Positions 9,291 through 18,243 of a DNA stretch of 64,000 nucleotides are shown here, in pieces. Both the position numbers and the translations under genes were made by a program. How positions within the stretch are numbered: position 1 is the first letter of the stretch; each line of letters opens with the position of its first letter. The DNA is taken from NCBI RefSeq assembly GCF_900103325.1, contig NZ_FMXM01000004.1:400682-464681 (forward strand), in the 5' to 3' direction. Below the pieces are notes generated by a model, which worked only from the letters and a program-made list of their open reading frames with translations, was not told the origin of the DNA and made no database searches. Source of the stretch: Mesorhizobium qingshengii. GTDB lineage: Bacteria; Pseudomonadota; Alphaproteobacteria; Rhizobiales; Rhizobiaceae.

Positions 9291-9620
9291 ATGCAGCGGA
9301 TGGGGATGGTTCTGGGGCTGAAGCCGGAAAAGGTCGAGGAGTATGTCCGCCTCCATGCCGCCGTCTGGCCTGACGTGCTGACCATGATCTCAGCCTGCAA
9401 CATCAAGAACTATTCCATCTACCTGAAGCGCCCGGAGAACCTGCTGTTCAGCACTTTCGAATACCATGGCACCGACTACGAGGCCGACATGGCCAGGATG
9501 GCTGCAGACCCCAGGACCCAGGAATGGTGGGCGGTCTGCATGCCTTGCCAGGAGCCGCTGGCGACACGCAAGGATGGCGAATGGTGGGCAGCGATGGACG
9601 AGGTCTTCCATCATGACTGA
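9291..9620 (+). CDS. L-rhamnose mutarotase family protein
   Basis: 109 residues, the normal size for RhaM/RhaU proteins, which interconvert alpha and beta anomers of L-rhamnose and related sugars. Family landmarks are an early LHAAVWPDVLTMI helix, NIKNYSIYL, LFSTFEY and a late TQEWWAVCMP with a WW pair. The ATG at 9291 has a GGGAG ribosome site. Its stop overlaps the next gene by eight bases. Its presence favours a 6-deoxyhexose such as L-rhamnose or L-fucose as the pathway sugar. Confidence 0.82.
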   Translation: MQRMGMVLGLKPEKVEEYVRLHAAVWPDVLTMISACNIKNYSIYLKRPENLLFSTFEYHGTDYEADMARMAADPRTQEWWAVCMPCQEPLATRKDGEWWAAMDEVFHHD

Positions 9621-10689
9621 AGGCGGTTTCGATCCTGCCTCACTCGTTCAGTCCTGGCCCAAGCCTTCGAAGCCCCGGCCGATCGTCACCTTCGGTGCCG
9701 GATCGATCGTCGGCGACGCGCATTTCCCGGCCTACAGGAAGGCCGGCTTTCCGGTCACCGGGCTTTACGATCCCGATCATGCCAGGGCCGCAAGGCTGGC
9801 GGATCAATGGGGGGTAACCGCCTTTCGCTCGGCGGAGGAAGCCGCCGCCGTCGAGGGCGCGATCTTCGACCTCGCGACGCCGCCCTCCCGCCATGCCGAT
9901 GTGCTGAAATCCTTGCCTGACGGTGCCGTGGCGCTGGTCCAGAAACCGATGGGCGGCAACCTTGCCGAGGCGACCACGATCCTCGAGATCTGCCGTGCCA
10001 AGAAGCTCCACGCGGCGGTGAACTTCCAGTTGCGCTTCGCGCCGATGATGCTGGCGCTCAAGGACGCGATCGCCAAGGGCTGGCTCGGCGAAGTCGTCGA
10101 CTTCGACGCCTGGCTGGCGGTGGCCACACCTTGGGAACTGTGGGAATTCCTGCTCAAGGCGCCGCGCGTCGAGATCGCCATGCATTCGATCCACTATCTC
10201 GACCTGATCCGGCAGTTGCTCGGCGACCCGCAAGGTGTCCACGCCAAGACGCTCGGCCACCCCAACCATGCGGTGGCGCAGACGCGCACCAGCGCCATTC
10301 TCGACTACGGCGACACCGTGCGCTGCGCGCTGTCGATCAATCACGACCACAAATTCGGCCGCCGGCACCAGGCCTGCGAGTTCCGCATCTGCGGCACCGA
10401 GGGTGGAGCCTATCTCAAGCTCGGCCTCAATCTCGACTATCCGCGCGGCGAGCCGGACGTGCTCGAGATCTATCCGAAAGGCGGGACGGACTGGATCGCC
10501 GTGCCCTTGGCCGGCGAGTGGTTCCCCGACGCCTTCGTCGGCCGCATGGCCAATGTCCAGCGCTTCGCGGCGGGAGAAGACGCAACACTGATCAGCCCGG
10601 TCGAGGATGCCTGGAGCACGATGGCGCTGGTCGAGGCGGCCTATCAGTCGAGCGCGGCGCCGGCGACACCGATCGCGGAAAGACCCTGA
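9613..10689 (+). CDS. Gfo/Idh/MocA family NAD(P)-dependent oxidoreductase
   Basis: 358 residues. An N-terminal Rossmann fold ([16 protein letters not shown], then [10 protein letters not shown]) is followed by the conserved VQKPMGG segment, whose lysine is the usual catalytic residue of the family. A C-terminal beta-sheet domain completes it. Such enzymes oxidise sugars or inositols. The ATG at 9613 is chosen because the upstream part of the frame is a shadow of the mutarotase gene. It may be the sugar 1-dehydrogenase that feeds the lactonase at 1956, though this is inferred from context only. Confidence 0.85.
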   Translation: MTEGGFDPASLVQSWPKPSKPRPIVTFGAGSIVGDAHFPAYRKAGFPVTGLYDPDHARAARLADQWGVTAFRSAEEAAAVEGAIFDLATPPSRHADVLKSLPDGAVALVQKPMGGNLAEATTILEICRAKKLHAAVNFQLRFAPMMLALKDAIAKGWLGEVVDFDAWLAVATPWELWEFLLKAPRVEIAMHSIHYLDLIRQLLGDPQGVHAKTLGHPNHAVAQTRTSAILDYGDTVRCALSINHDHKFGRRHQACEFRICGTEGGAYLKLGLNLDYPRGEPDVLEIYPKGGTDWIAVPLAGEWFPDAFVGRMANVQRFAAGEDATLISPVEDAWSTMALVEAAYQSSAAPATPIAERP

Positions 10690-11141
10690 TGGAACAGATC
10701 CAGTATTTCGAGGACTACGAGATCGGCTACTCGCGCCTGACCAGCGGCCGCACCATCACCGAAACGGACTTCATCGTCCATGCCGGCCACACCGGCGATT
10801 TCTTCCCGCATCACATGGACGCCGAGTTCATGAAGACGACGCCGTTCGGCCAGCGCATCGCCCATGGCACGCTGGTGTTCTCGGTCGGCATCGGCCTGAC
10901 GGCAACCATCGTCAATCCCGTCGCCTTTTCCTATGGCTACGACCGGCTGCGCTTCATCAAGCCGGTGTTCATCGGCGACACGATCCGCACGCGCACCACC
11001 ATCGCGGCCAAGGAAGACGATCCCAAGCGGCCAGGTTCGGGACGTGTGATCGAGCGCTGCGAGGTGATCAACCAGCGCGGCGAAGTGGTGCTGGCGGCCG
11101 ACCACATCTACATCGTCGAACGCAAGCCGGCGCAGAGCTGA
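10689..11141 (+). CDS. MaoC-like hot-dog-fold dehydratase
   Basis: 150 residues. The family pattern is present: [19 protein letters not shown], then the hydratase-type segment [20 protein letters not shown] and [12 protein letters not shown]. MaoC proteins hydrate or dehydrate enoyl-thioesters. Start and upstream stop overlap as TGATG. It is the last gene of the operon. A thioester hydratase is unexpected in a plain sugar-acid route, so its substrate is open. Confidence 0.82.
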   Translation: MEQIQYFEDYEIGYSRLTSGRTITETDFIVHAGHTGDFFPHHMDAEFMKTTPFGQRIAHGTLVFSVGIGLTATIVNPVAFSYGYDRLRFIKPVFIGDTIRTRTTIAAKEDDPKRPGSGRVIERCEVINQRGEVVLAADHIYIVERKPAQS

Positions 11142-11263
11142 AGCCATCGTCACCTGCGCCGTCGCGCCGCTGGCAGGCGGCCAAGGTCTCGATGCTGCAG
11201 TCGTATTTCAGTGCTCCATTCGCCGGCGTCCGTCGCGGAAGGCAATCAGCCCGTCGGATAGCA

Positions 11264-11286
11264 AAAAGCCTTATGCGCCGGCTTTT
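11264..11286. terminator. Bidirectional intrinsic terminator
   Basis: AAAAGCC at 11264-11270 and GGCTTTT at 11280-11286 form a hairpin with a nine-base loop. On the minus strand it runs into five T residues. It separates two convergent genes, and the stop codon of the minus-strand hydrolase lies within the loop. Confidence 0.65.
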
Positions 11287-12134
11287 GGATCAGACAATCT
11301 TTTGGCGTGCCATTTCAGATGGTCGTCCATGAATGTCGAAATGAAGAAATACGAATGATCGTAGCCGTCCTGGATCCTCAATTTTAACGGGATGCCGGCT
11401 TGGGCGCAGGCCGCTTCCAGCAGCCAGGGCCGCAGCCCATCGTTAAGAAATCCGTCAGAGGTACCCTGGTCGATGAGGAATTCCGGGAAACGATGTCCGT
11501 CCTCGACAAGCGAGGTGGCGTCGTAGTTCCGCCACGAGGCCTCGTCGTTGCCGAGATATTTTTCGAAGGCCGGCCTCGACCAGCCAGCGGTGCGTGGCTG
11601 CACGATCGGCGCGAACGCCGAGCAGCTTTTGAAGCGCTCGGGATTTTTCAGCGCGATCGTCAGCGCGCCGTGGCCACCCATCGAGTGGCCGAAGATTGCC
11701 TGGCGCGTCATGTCGGCTGGAAACTCCTGCGCGATCAGAGCCGGCAGTTCCTCGGTGATGTAGGAGTACATCCGATAGTTCTTCGCGTAAGGCTCTTGCG
11801 TCGCATCGACGTAGAAGCCGGCGCCACAGCCAAACTGCCAATTGTCCTTCTCGTCAGGAATGTCGGCGCCACGCGGACTAGTGTCGGGACAGACGACGAT
11901 CAGGCCAAGCTCCGCGGCCATCCGCCTGTACTCGCCCTTGTCCATCACATTCGCATGGGTGCAAGTGAGGCCGGAGAGGTACCACACCACCGGGCAAGGC
12001 GTTTCACGGGCCTGCGGCGGCACGAAAACGGCAAACGTCATGTCGCAGGCGCAGGCATCCGAAGCGTGGGAATAAACGCCCTGCACGCCGCCATGCGACT
12101 TGGCTGCGGAGATGATCTTCATCTGCCCTGACAT
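11271..12134 (-). CDS. fghA: S-formylglutathione hydrolase
   Basis: 287-residue alpha/beta hydrolase of the esterase D group, which hydrolyses S-formylglutathione in glutathione-dependent formaldehyde detoxification. Diagnostic parts are the N-terminal FVPPQARETPCPVVWYLSGL, CPDTSPRG, the GAGFYVDAT segment and the nucleophile elbow GHSMGGHGA. The ATG at 12134 is preferred because GGGGAAG lies about six bases upstream; an ATG at 12152 without a ribosome site would add six residues. No formaldehyde dehydrogenase is adjacent. It may be a solitary housekeeping gene. Confidence 0.92.
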   Translation of the reverse strand: MSGQMKIISAAKSHGGVQGVYSHASDACACDMTFAVFVPPQARETPCPVVWYLSGLTCTHANVMDKGEYRRMAAELGLIVVCPDTSPRGADIPDEKDNWQFGCGAGFYVDATQEPYAKNYRMYSYITEELPALIAQEFPADMTRQAIFGHSMGGHGALTIALKNPERFKSCSAFAPIVQPRTAGWSRPAFEKYLGNDEASWRNYDATSLVEDGHRFPEFLIDQGTSDGFLNDGLRPWLLEAACAQAGIPLKLRIQDGYDHSYFFISTFMDDHLKWHAKRLSDPKAGA

Positions 12135-12302
12135 GTGCTTCTTCCCCGCCATTTCAAAATGCCAACCACAGTCGCTGTGTCTACGGCATTAGTCGGGATC
12201 GCGGCAACCTCGAGGCGCGCAAGATCGAGTGCCCCAGGTGCCGGCGGGAAGAATGCCGTGAGGATCACCGCGGCATACATCCGCCTGCGGGGCAGCTTGA
12301 TC

Positions 12303-13742
12303 CTATTGATACGGGCCTCTGAGGTTCAGGTTCTCAGCCAACGTACAAAAGCGGTTTGTCAACCGGACAAGCTCCTCGCCTGGTTCGGCGATAACCTTGC
12401 CGCGCTGCTCTGGCAGCGCGATTGAAAGAGCCTTCCACAGCTGGGCTTGCCGTTCACACAGACCAGCCAATTCGGAGCACTCGTCGGCGGTCAATTTCCC
12501 GAGGTCGCGTGCCGTCACCGGTCCGATGCCGGGAGGCGTGGTCACCCCCAGGGAAAGATACCCTTCCGGAACAGTGCCTTTGGCATTGGTCACCGTTTTG
12601 CGGCAGATGGCGTCGAATATCTGGTCGACGGCCTGCCTGGCGCCGGCGACGCGCGAAGGATGATCCGTATCGGCTGCGGCATGCGGCAGAAGTTCAAGCC
12701 TGGCGCCATGCTTTTCGACGAGATCGAGATAAGGCAGCATCGGGCCGGAGAGAGCACCGGTGGAGGCATCCCTGAACAGATCGGCATCGATGGCGGCATG
12801 GCGCACCTGCCCTGTGTCCAGGGCGTCGCCAAGGGCCGCAACGTCGACAAGCTCGCCGCGATCGTAGTTGACCAGAACCGCGCCCTTGTTCATGCGTGAC
12901 AGGACATCCGTACCGATGAGCCCGGCATTGGCATAACGCCCGGTCTGCGCGTCCTGCTTGCCGAGACCGACATGGACGCTCAGCACATCGGCGCCTTCAG
13001 CCGCGTCGCCGAGGTCTGGCGCATAGGCAAAGCCCTCGGCGTCTATCCAGTCCCGGTGTCGGGGTCGCGCGTGGATCACCACGCGCATGCCGAAGGCGCG
13101 GGCAAGCTTGGCCACCTCGCGGCCGATATTGCCGTAGCCGATGATCGCGATCGTCTTGCCTTCGAGCTTCTCGGTGGGAAAATCGCGCAGTCCCCTGCCG
13201 GTGTCAAAGGCACCGTGCGCCACCCGGTCGTGAAGCCTGTCGACCGGGAGATCGGGCAGCACTTTCAGGATCGCCTTCATCACCATCTGCGCGGTGGCGC
13301 GGCTGTTGATGCCGGGCGTGTTCATCAGGACCGCGGTGCCGCCCTCGCCATTGCCGCCGCCCCAGGAGCGTGAGCCCATATTGCCGGTGCCGGCACCGAT
13401 CCGCACGCCGGCCAGCGGAAAAACGGTTTCGGCAGGCAGGAAGGTCGCGGCTGCAATGACGGCGTCGTAGCGGCCGTCGCCGGCGGCTTCGATCAGTTCT
13501 TCCCGGGCGCTGAGGTCCGGCTGGTAGAAGAAATGCACCCTGCCCTGTTCGAGGCCTGCCTTGTCGCCAAGCGCCGTTGCGTGAAAGCGGCCGCCCCTGG
13601 CTTCGATATGGGCGCGCACTTCGCTCGGATCAGGCTTGCCGTCGGGGCCGAAGCGCAGGCCGACCAGATCGCAGATCAGCACCGTGTAGGCGCGCTGCGG
13701 ATCGATTGGCTCCACGGCCTGTGTATTGGTGTTTGCTGTCAC
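12303..13742 (-). CDS. D-2-hydroxyacid dehydrogenase, extended form
   Basis: 479 residues, clearly longer than the usual 320-340. The NAD-binding Rossmann motif is AIIGYGNIGREVAKLARAFG near residue 195, followed by LVNYDRGELVDVAALGDAL and a PHAAADT segment in the place of the catalytic histidine. The C-terminal 90 residues or so are an extension I do not recognise. The start is a GTG at 13742 with GGGGA upstream; the open frame before it is a shadow of the next gene. It follows the molybdenum hydroxylase genes in the long minus-strand unit and may reduce or oxidise a 2-keto/2-hydroxy acid formed there. Confidence 0.8.
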   Translation of the reverse strand: MTANTNTQAVEPIDPQRAYTVLICDLVGLRFGPDGKPDPSEVRAHIEARGGRFHATALGDKAGLEQGRVHFFYQPDLSAREELIEAAGDGRYDAVIAAATFLPAETVFPLAGVRIGAGTGNMGSRSWGGGNGEGGTAVLMNTPGINSRATAQMVMKAILKVLPDLPVDRLHDRVAHGAFDTGRGLRDFPTEKLEGKTIAIIGYGNIGREVAKLARAFGMRVVIHARPRHRDWIDAEGFAYAPDLGDAAEGADVLSVHVGLGKQDAQTGRYANAGLIGTDVLSRMNKGAVLVNYDRGELVDVAALGDALDTGQVRHAAIDADLFRDASTGALSGPMLPYLDLVEKHGARLELLPHAAADTDHPSRVAGARQAVDQIFDAICRKTVTNAKGTVPEGYLSLGVTTPPGIGPVTARDLGKLTADECSELAGLCERQAQLWKALSIALPEQRGKVIAEPGEELVRLTNRFCTLAENLNLRGPYQ

Positions 13743-13800
13743 GTCGTTTCCCCATGCAAGAACGGAAAGGCCTGCTGGTACAGCAGCGCGCTCTGAATAA

Positions 13801-16197
13801 TCAGAACCTATCCGCTCGGAACGGCGTGAGATCAATCGCTGGCGGCAAACCGGCGGCAAGCTGCGACACGATCTTGATGTGAGGCAGTTCGACGGCAGGT
13901 TCCCTGCCCAGCAGAAGCCCCAGCACACGCGGCGGCGTGAGCGGCAATTGCTGGACACGGCACCCAGTGGCGTTGGCAATGGCGCAGGCGACGGCTGCAG
14001 GGGGATTGAGAATGGGCACCTCGCCCGCACCCTTAGCGCCGAGCGGGCCAATGGAAGGCGCACCTTCGTAGAGGTCAATCTCGACAGGCACGGTATCCAA
14101 CGCGAGTGGGACGCGATAGGTCTCGAGGCTGTCCTGCCGGATGCACCCGTCCTCGCCGATGGTGTGCTCTTCATGCAGCGCGTAACCCAGCCCCTGTGTG
14201 ACCCCGCCCTGGATCTGCCCGTGGATGGCGCGTGGGTTGAGCGCCCGGCCGACATCCTGCACCACCTTGTAGCTCAGGATTTCGACATGGCCGGTGTCGG
14301 GGTCCACGGCGACCTCGCAATCATGGACGTTGAAGACGGGAATATCGATTGCGTCGATGAAATGGCCCGCCGCGCAGCCGGGCATCGCCGGCACGCCGGG
14401 ATTGGTGAACGAGCCGCTGCCGACCACTGGACCCGTCAACCGGTGCGCGTGCTGGACGGCCTTGGCAATGGTCATCCCCGATCCCTCGATGCCGGCGATC
14501 TCAACCCGTCCATTGCGCAAGACCAGCCGTTCCGGCTGGGTCTGCAGCAGCTCGCTCGCCGTGTGCAGGATCTTGTTGCGTACGTCCGCGGCAGCGGCGA
14601 GGCTCGCCGCGCCGACGGAGACGGTCGTGCGCCCTCCGCCGACGCCGAGATCGAAACCGGCTGCATCCGTATCGGCATTGCGAACGATCACGTCATTCGG
14701 ATGAATCCCGAGCTCATGGGCGACGATCTGCGGCAACGCCTGCACCATCGTGCCCTGACCGAGCTCGACCCCGGCGGTGATGAGCGTCGCGCTGCCGTCG
14801 GCATTCAGGTTGATGGTGGCCGTCGAGGGTCCGACGAAGATGAACCAGGTGCCCACCACGGTGGCCCGGCCGTACAGGCGCCCGCCCGCCAAGGGCTCCT
14901 TGCTGTGAGACGCTTCCCGCAGCTTTTCCATCCGATCAAGCATCGGACCGAGCACGTCGCCTTCGAAGACCTGTCCCGTTGCGCCAAGGTCTCCGTCGCC
15001 CAGCACGTTCCGCCGCCTGAATTCGAGCGGATCCATCCCCATGGCCTGGCAGATCTCGTCCGTATGCCGCTCCAGTGCGAATGTGTTGTAGACACCGTTG
15101 CAGGCGCGAAAGGCCCCATTGGGGGGAGTGTTGGTGTAGACGGCTCGGCTCGCCAGCTTGACCGAGCCAAGCTTGTAGTTGCCGCCCAGCGTGTGCGCCG
15201 TCATCGTCGTGAGGAAAATCTGCTCGCCGCCATAGGCGCCGCAGTCCATCAGCACGACGGCTTCGCGTCCAGCGATGTCGCCGCTTTTTGTCACCGCGGA
15301 TCGGATCTTGATTTCGGCGTTTTCGCGGCAGAGGCAGGTCAGCATCTCCTCCTGCCTCGAATAGACGAGGCGCACTGGCTGCCCGGATTTGCGCGCCAGG
15401 ATCGCGGCATAAGGCTCCAGCGTGCAATCGAATTTCTGACCGAACCCCCCGCCCACGGGCGGCACCGTGACATGCACCTGAGAGGCAAGAACACCAAGCA
15501 GCTTCGCCGTCATGTTGCGAACCGTCCACGGAACCTGTGTCGACGTCTCGATATGGTAGCGACCGTCCTCGTAGGAGGCGACGACGGCCCGGGGTTCGAG
15601 CGAGACATGGTTCTGCCGGCCGACCCGAAAGCAGCTCTCCACGACCACGACGTCATCGCGGGCGAATGCCGCTTCGGTATCGCCCCGGACCACCGTCGCC
15701 TCCCAGGCAACGTTGCCGCCACGAGCGCCGCCTTCGAACAGAACTTCGTAGTTCTTCCAGTCAGGGTGAACCAAGCGAGCGCCAGGCGCCAGCGCATCGG
15801 CCATGGTGAGCACTATGGGAAGGGGTTCAAGTTCGACTTCGATCGCGCGTGCCGCCGCCTGGGCTTGCTCGTAAGTGTCGGCGGCCACCGCGGCGATCTG
15901 CTCGCCGTGAAAGCGGATGACGCCCGAGGCGAAGAGCGGATGGTCGGCGATGCCGATACCGTGCATCCCCGGGGCGTCTTCGGAAAGCGCTATGGCGCGC
16001 ACGCCAGGCATTTGACGGGCACGCGTGATGTCAATCTTCAGGATGCGGGCCGACGCGACCTCCGATCTCAGGATCGCCGCGTGAAGCATGCGCGGCAGCA
16101 TGCGGTCGACGGTGTAGCGCGTACGGCCGAGCAGCTTGTCGCGTGCGTCGCGCCGCGGCAGGTTCATCGTGACGTTTGACGGATCCGCGATTGCCAT
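13801..16197 (-). CDS. Molybdenum hydroxylase large subunit (xanthine dehydrogenase/CoxL family)
   Basis: 798 residues. The molybdopterin-cytosine-dinucleotide subunit of a xanthine-dehydrogenase-family enzyme, with PVGGGFGQKFD, the VELGQGTMVQALPQI segment and a C-terminal KGAGEVPILNPPAA that carries the catalytic glutamate. The active-site loop reads GAFRACNG near residue 370. It is neither the AYXCSFR loop of form I CO dehydrogenase nor AYRGAGR of form II, so this is not a CO dehydrogenase. Substrates of such enzymes are purines, N-heteroaromatics or aldehydes. It lies four bases after the iron-sulfur subunit gene in transcription order. Confidence 0.9.
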   Translation of the reverse strand: MAIADPSNVTMNLPRRDARDKLLGRTRYTVDRMLPRMLHAAILRSEVASARILKIDITRARQMPGVRAIALSEDAPGMHGIGIADHPLFASGVIRFHGEQIAAVAADTYEQAQAAARAIEVELEPLPIVLTMADALAPGARLVHPDWKNYEVLFEGGARGGNVAWEATVVRGDTEAAFARDDVVVVESCFRVGRQNHVSLEPRAVVASYEDGRYHIETSTQVPWTVRNMTAKLLGVLASQVHVTVPPVGGGFGQKFDCTLEPYAAILARKSGQPVRLVYSRQEEMLTCLCRENAEIKIRSAVTKSGDIAGREAVVLMDCGAYGGEQIFLTTMTAHTLGGNYKLGSVKLASRAVYTNTPPNGAFRACNGVYNTFALERHTDEICQAMGMDPLEFRRRNVLGDGDLGATGQVFEGDVLGPMLDRMEKLREASHSKEPLAGGRLYGRATVVGTWFIFVGPSTATINLNADGSATLITAGVELGQGTMVQALPQIVAHELGIHPNDVIVRNADTDAAGFDLGVGGGRTTVSVGAASLAAAADVRNKILHTASELLQTQPERLVLRNGRVEIAGIEGSGMTIAKAVQHAHRLTGPVVGSGSFTNPGVPAMPGCAAGHFIDAIDIPVFNVHDCEVAVDPDTGHVEILSYKVVQDVGRALNPRAIHGQIQGGVTQGLGYALHEEHTIGEDGCIRQDSLETYRVPLALDTVPVEIDLYEGAPSIGPLGAKGAGEVPILNPPAAVACAIANATGCRVQQLPLTPPRVLGLLLGREPAVELPHIKIVSQLAAGLPPAIDLTPFRADRF

Positions 16198-16200
16198 TGC

Positions 16201-16659
16201 TCAGCTCCGCTTCGCCAACGCCACGGCCGCATCGACCAGGCGCTCATAGCCGGTACACCGGCAGATATTGCCGACGAGCGCCACCTTGATTTCACCCCTC
16301 TCGGCCCGCGGGTGCTCCCGGAAGAAGCTCGTGAGGACCATCAGGATACCGGGAAAGCACATGCCGCACTGGACGACGTCGTGCTCTTCCATGATCCGCT
16401 GCAGAGGCGATAGCTCGCCCGCCGCAGCAAGCGATTCGACCGTGCGGACCTCTCGTCCCTCGACCATGCCGAGCGGCACCAGGCAGGACACGACCGGCTG
16501 TCCGTCGATGTGGACGGTGCAGGCGCCGCAGAAACCCTCGCGGCATGCGACTTTCGCTCCGGTCAGATGGAACTCGTCCCTCAACACGTCGACAAGCGGC
16601 GTGAGCGGTTCGGCGCGCGAAACCCGGTCTTCTCCATTGACAACGAGACGCAAGGACAT
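16201..16659 (-). CDS. Molybdenum hydroxylase 2Fe-2S subunit (CoxS type)
   Basis: 152 residues with two iron-sulfur clusters. The plant-ferredoxin-type motif is CREGFCGACTVHIDG plus VSC; the second, alpha-helical cluster is seen in QCGMCFPG and ICRCTGYERLVDA. It passes electrons from the molybdenum centre to the FAD subunit. Length and motifs are normal. Gene order in transcription is FAD subunit, iron-sulfur subunit, large subunit, as in cox-type operons. Confidence 0.94.
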   Translation of the reverse strand: MSLRLVVNGEDRVSRAEPLTPLVDVLRDEFHLTGAKVACREGFCGACTVHIDGQPVVSCLVPLGMVEGREVRTVESLAAAGELSPLQRIMEEHDVVQCGMCFPGILMVLTSFFREHPRAERGEIKVALVGNICRCTGYERLVDAAVALAKRS

Positions 16660-16687
16660 CGGCTTGATCTCTTCCGGGGTACGAGCT

Positions 16688-17548
16688 TCAGGACTGCTCT
16701 TGAAGGGCGAGCACGGCGCGGCGCACGAGGCTCGGGAGCACCTTCACCCGATACCAGCCAGGTGCCTCGACGCCTTCGCGGCCTAGAAAATCTCCGCAAA
16801 ACCGTTCGGCTTGTTCGGCCGCGCGGCGTGGATCGAGGCTATGCCCGACAAGGCTTGTTTCGAGCTGCTCCCAGCGGCGCGCAACGGGTTCGACCGAGCC
16901 GACCGCCACCCTGGCGCTTTCGACGACGCCGGTCGGGTTCAAGGTCGCCGCCAGGCTCACGATTGCCACGGGGTAATCTCCCGCCTTGCGCAGCGGGAGC
17001 CTTATGTGCGCCGAGCGCCGCGCCGTGCGTGGAACGATCACGCGGCGGACGAGACGGTCGGGCCCGATGCCTGTCCTGACCTCCAGGAAACGCTTCACCG
17101 TCATCCGTTCGGACCCTTTCGCACCTTCGATTTCGAGTTCGGCATCGAGGCATATCAGGGCGGGCACCAGATCAGCCGCGGCAAAGGCCGAAGCGCAGAG
17201 ATTCCCACCAATCGTGGCAACGTTGCGGACTGCGGGATTTGCGGAGTTGACGGCGGCCTGTGCCAGCGCGCGGCATTCGGGCAGGGATCCAAGCGAGCTT
17301 GCCAGTTCGGCATGGGTAACGCAGGCACCTATGCTGATCTCGCGATCGAGAATATCCAGCCGCCGCAACTCATCGATCTTGGAAATCGCCACATAGGACA
17401 GGTCCCGCCGCTCGTGCCTGAGCGGCGCCCGCATGATCCAGGTTGCGCCGGCAAGAGCTGCTCCAGCCGACCCGCGATCGGCAAGAGCGGCTATCGCGTC
17501 GGTCAGCGACGTCGCTGCATGGAAGCGCTCTCCATTCTGTCCGGGCAC
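16688..17548 (-). CDS. Molybdenum hydroxylase FAD-binding subunit (CoxM type)
   Basis: 286 residues. FAD-binding signatures are AGATWIMRAPLR near residue 37 and NPAVRNVATIGGNLCASAFA near residue 108, as in CoxM and the FAD domain of xanthine dehydrogenase. A C-terminal CO_deh_flav_C-like domain follows (VAVGSVEPVARR). Completes the heterotrimer with the two genes that follow on the minus strand. Confidence 0.92.
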   Translation of the reverse strand: MPGQNGERFHAATSLTDAIAALADRGSAGAALAGATWIMRAPLRHERRDLSYVAISKIDELRRLDILDREISIGACVTHAELASSLGSLPECRALAQAAVNSANPAVRNVATIGGNLCASAFAAADLVPALICLDAELEIEGAKGSERMTVKRFLEVRTGIGPDRLVRRVIVPRTARRSAHIRLPLRKAGDYPVAIVSLAATLNPTGVVESARVAVGSVEPVARRWEQLETSLVGHSLDPRRAAEQAERFCGDFLGREGVEAPGWYRVKVLPSLVRRAVLALQEQS

Positions 17549-17611
17549 GCTATTGGGTCCTTCCTGCCGGATGGATCTGAGGATCGCTGCGCAACCCTGG
17601 CAATTGCGATT

Positions 17612-18211
17612 TCAGCGATCGCCGTTGCGCGTCCGGCCAACAAATTTCCAAGCCAGCGGCAGGACCGCGGTGGCAAGCGCCAGCTTGAGCAGATCGCCGA
17701 GGACGAAGGGCGTGAGACCCCAGGCCAGGATCGGCTTGTCCCACCCAAGGACGGTGCCCAGCCAGGAAAGTCCGAAGGCATAGATGACGACCGTTCCCAA
17801 AAGCATGGAAAGCGCCGTCGTGACGATCCTGCGATCCCAACCGTGGCTGGCGAGGAAGCCGCAAAGTGCCGCGGCGGGCAGATAACCGAGGAGGTAGCCG
17901 CCGGTCGGACCGACCATGTAGGCGAGACCGATGCCTTTCTCAGGCGTTCCGGCGAAAACCGGAAGCCCGAGCGCGCCTTCGATGAGATAGAGAGCGACTG
18001 TGGCAGCGCCCAGCCGCCATCCGAAACTTGTCCCGATCACCAGGACGACAAAGGTCTGCATGGTCATCGGCACCGGATAGAACGGAACCTGCAGTTTGGC
18101 TGACAGCCACAGCGCCAGCGATCCGGCGATGGCCAGAACACCATTCCTGAGCGCTGTCGTGCGGCCGGAGAAGGCCTGCTCTGCAAGCGTGGGATAGGTC
18201 GAGGAAATCAT
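17612..18211 (-). CDS. bioY: Biotin transporter BioY
   Basis: 199-residue, six-helix substrate-capture protein for biotin. Typical parts are LQVPFYPVPMTMQTF, LYLIEGALGLPVFAG and the glycine-rich MVGPTGGYLLGYL. The ATG at 18211 is used; the open frame upstream overlaps the permease gene. No BioM or BioN energising genes are nearby, so it would work alone or with a shared ECF module. It sits in the same run as a dedicated biotin carboxylase and biotin carrier, which explains why a biotin importer is here. Confidence 0.93.
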   Translation of the reverse strand: MISSTYPTLAEQAFSGRTTALRNGVLAIAGSLALWLSAKLQVPFYPVPMTMQTFVVLVIGTSFGWRLGAATVALYLIEGALGLPVFAGTPEKGIGLAYMVGPTGGYLLGYLPAAALCGFLASHGWDRRIVTTALSMLLGTVVIYAFGLSWLGTVLGWDKPILAWGLTPFVLGDLLKLALATAVLPLAWKFVGRTRNGDR

Positions 18212-18243
18212 GGTCCTTCCTTTCGGTGTTTGAGTGATTGCCG

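Noticed and set aside
13879..16179. 766-codon open frame on the plus strand
   Set aside because: It is antisense to the molybdenum hydroxylase large subunit, whose motifs are all on the minus strand; its own translation is Arg/His/Asp-rich low-complexity, typical of a high-GC shadow frame.
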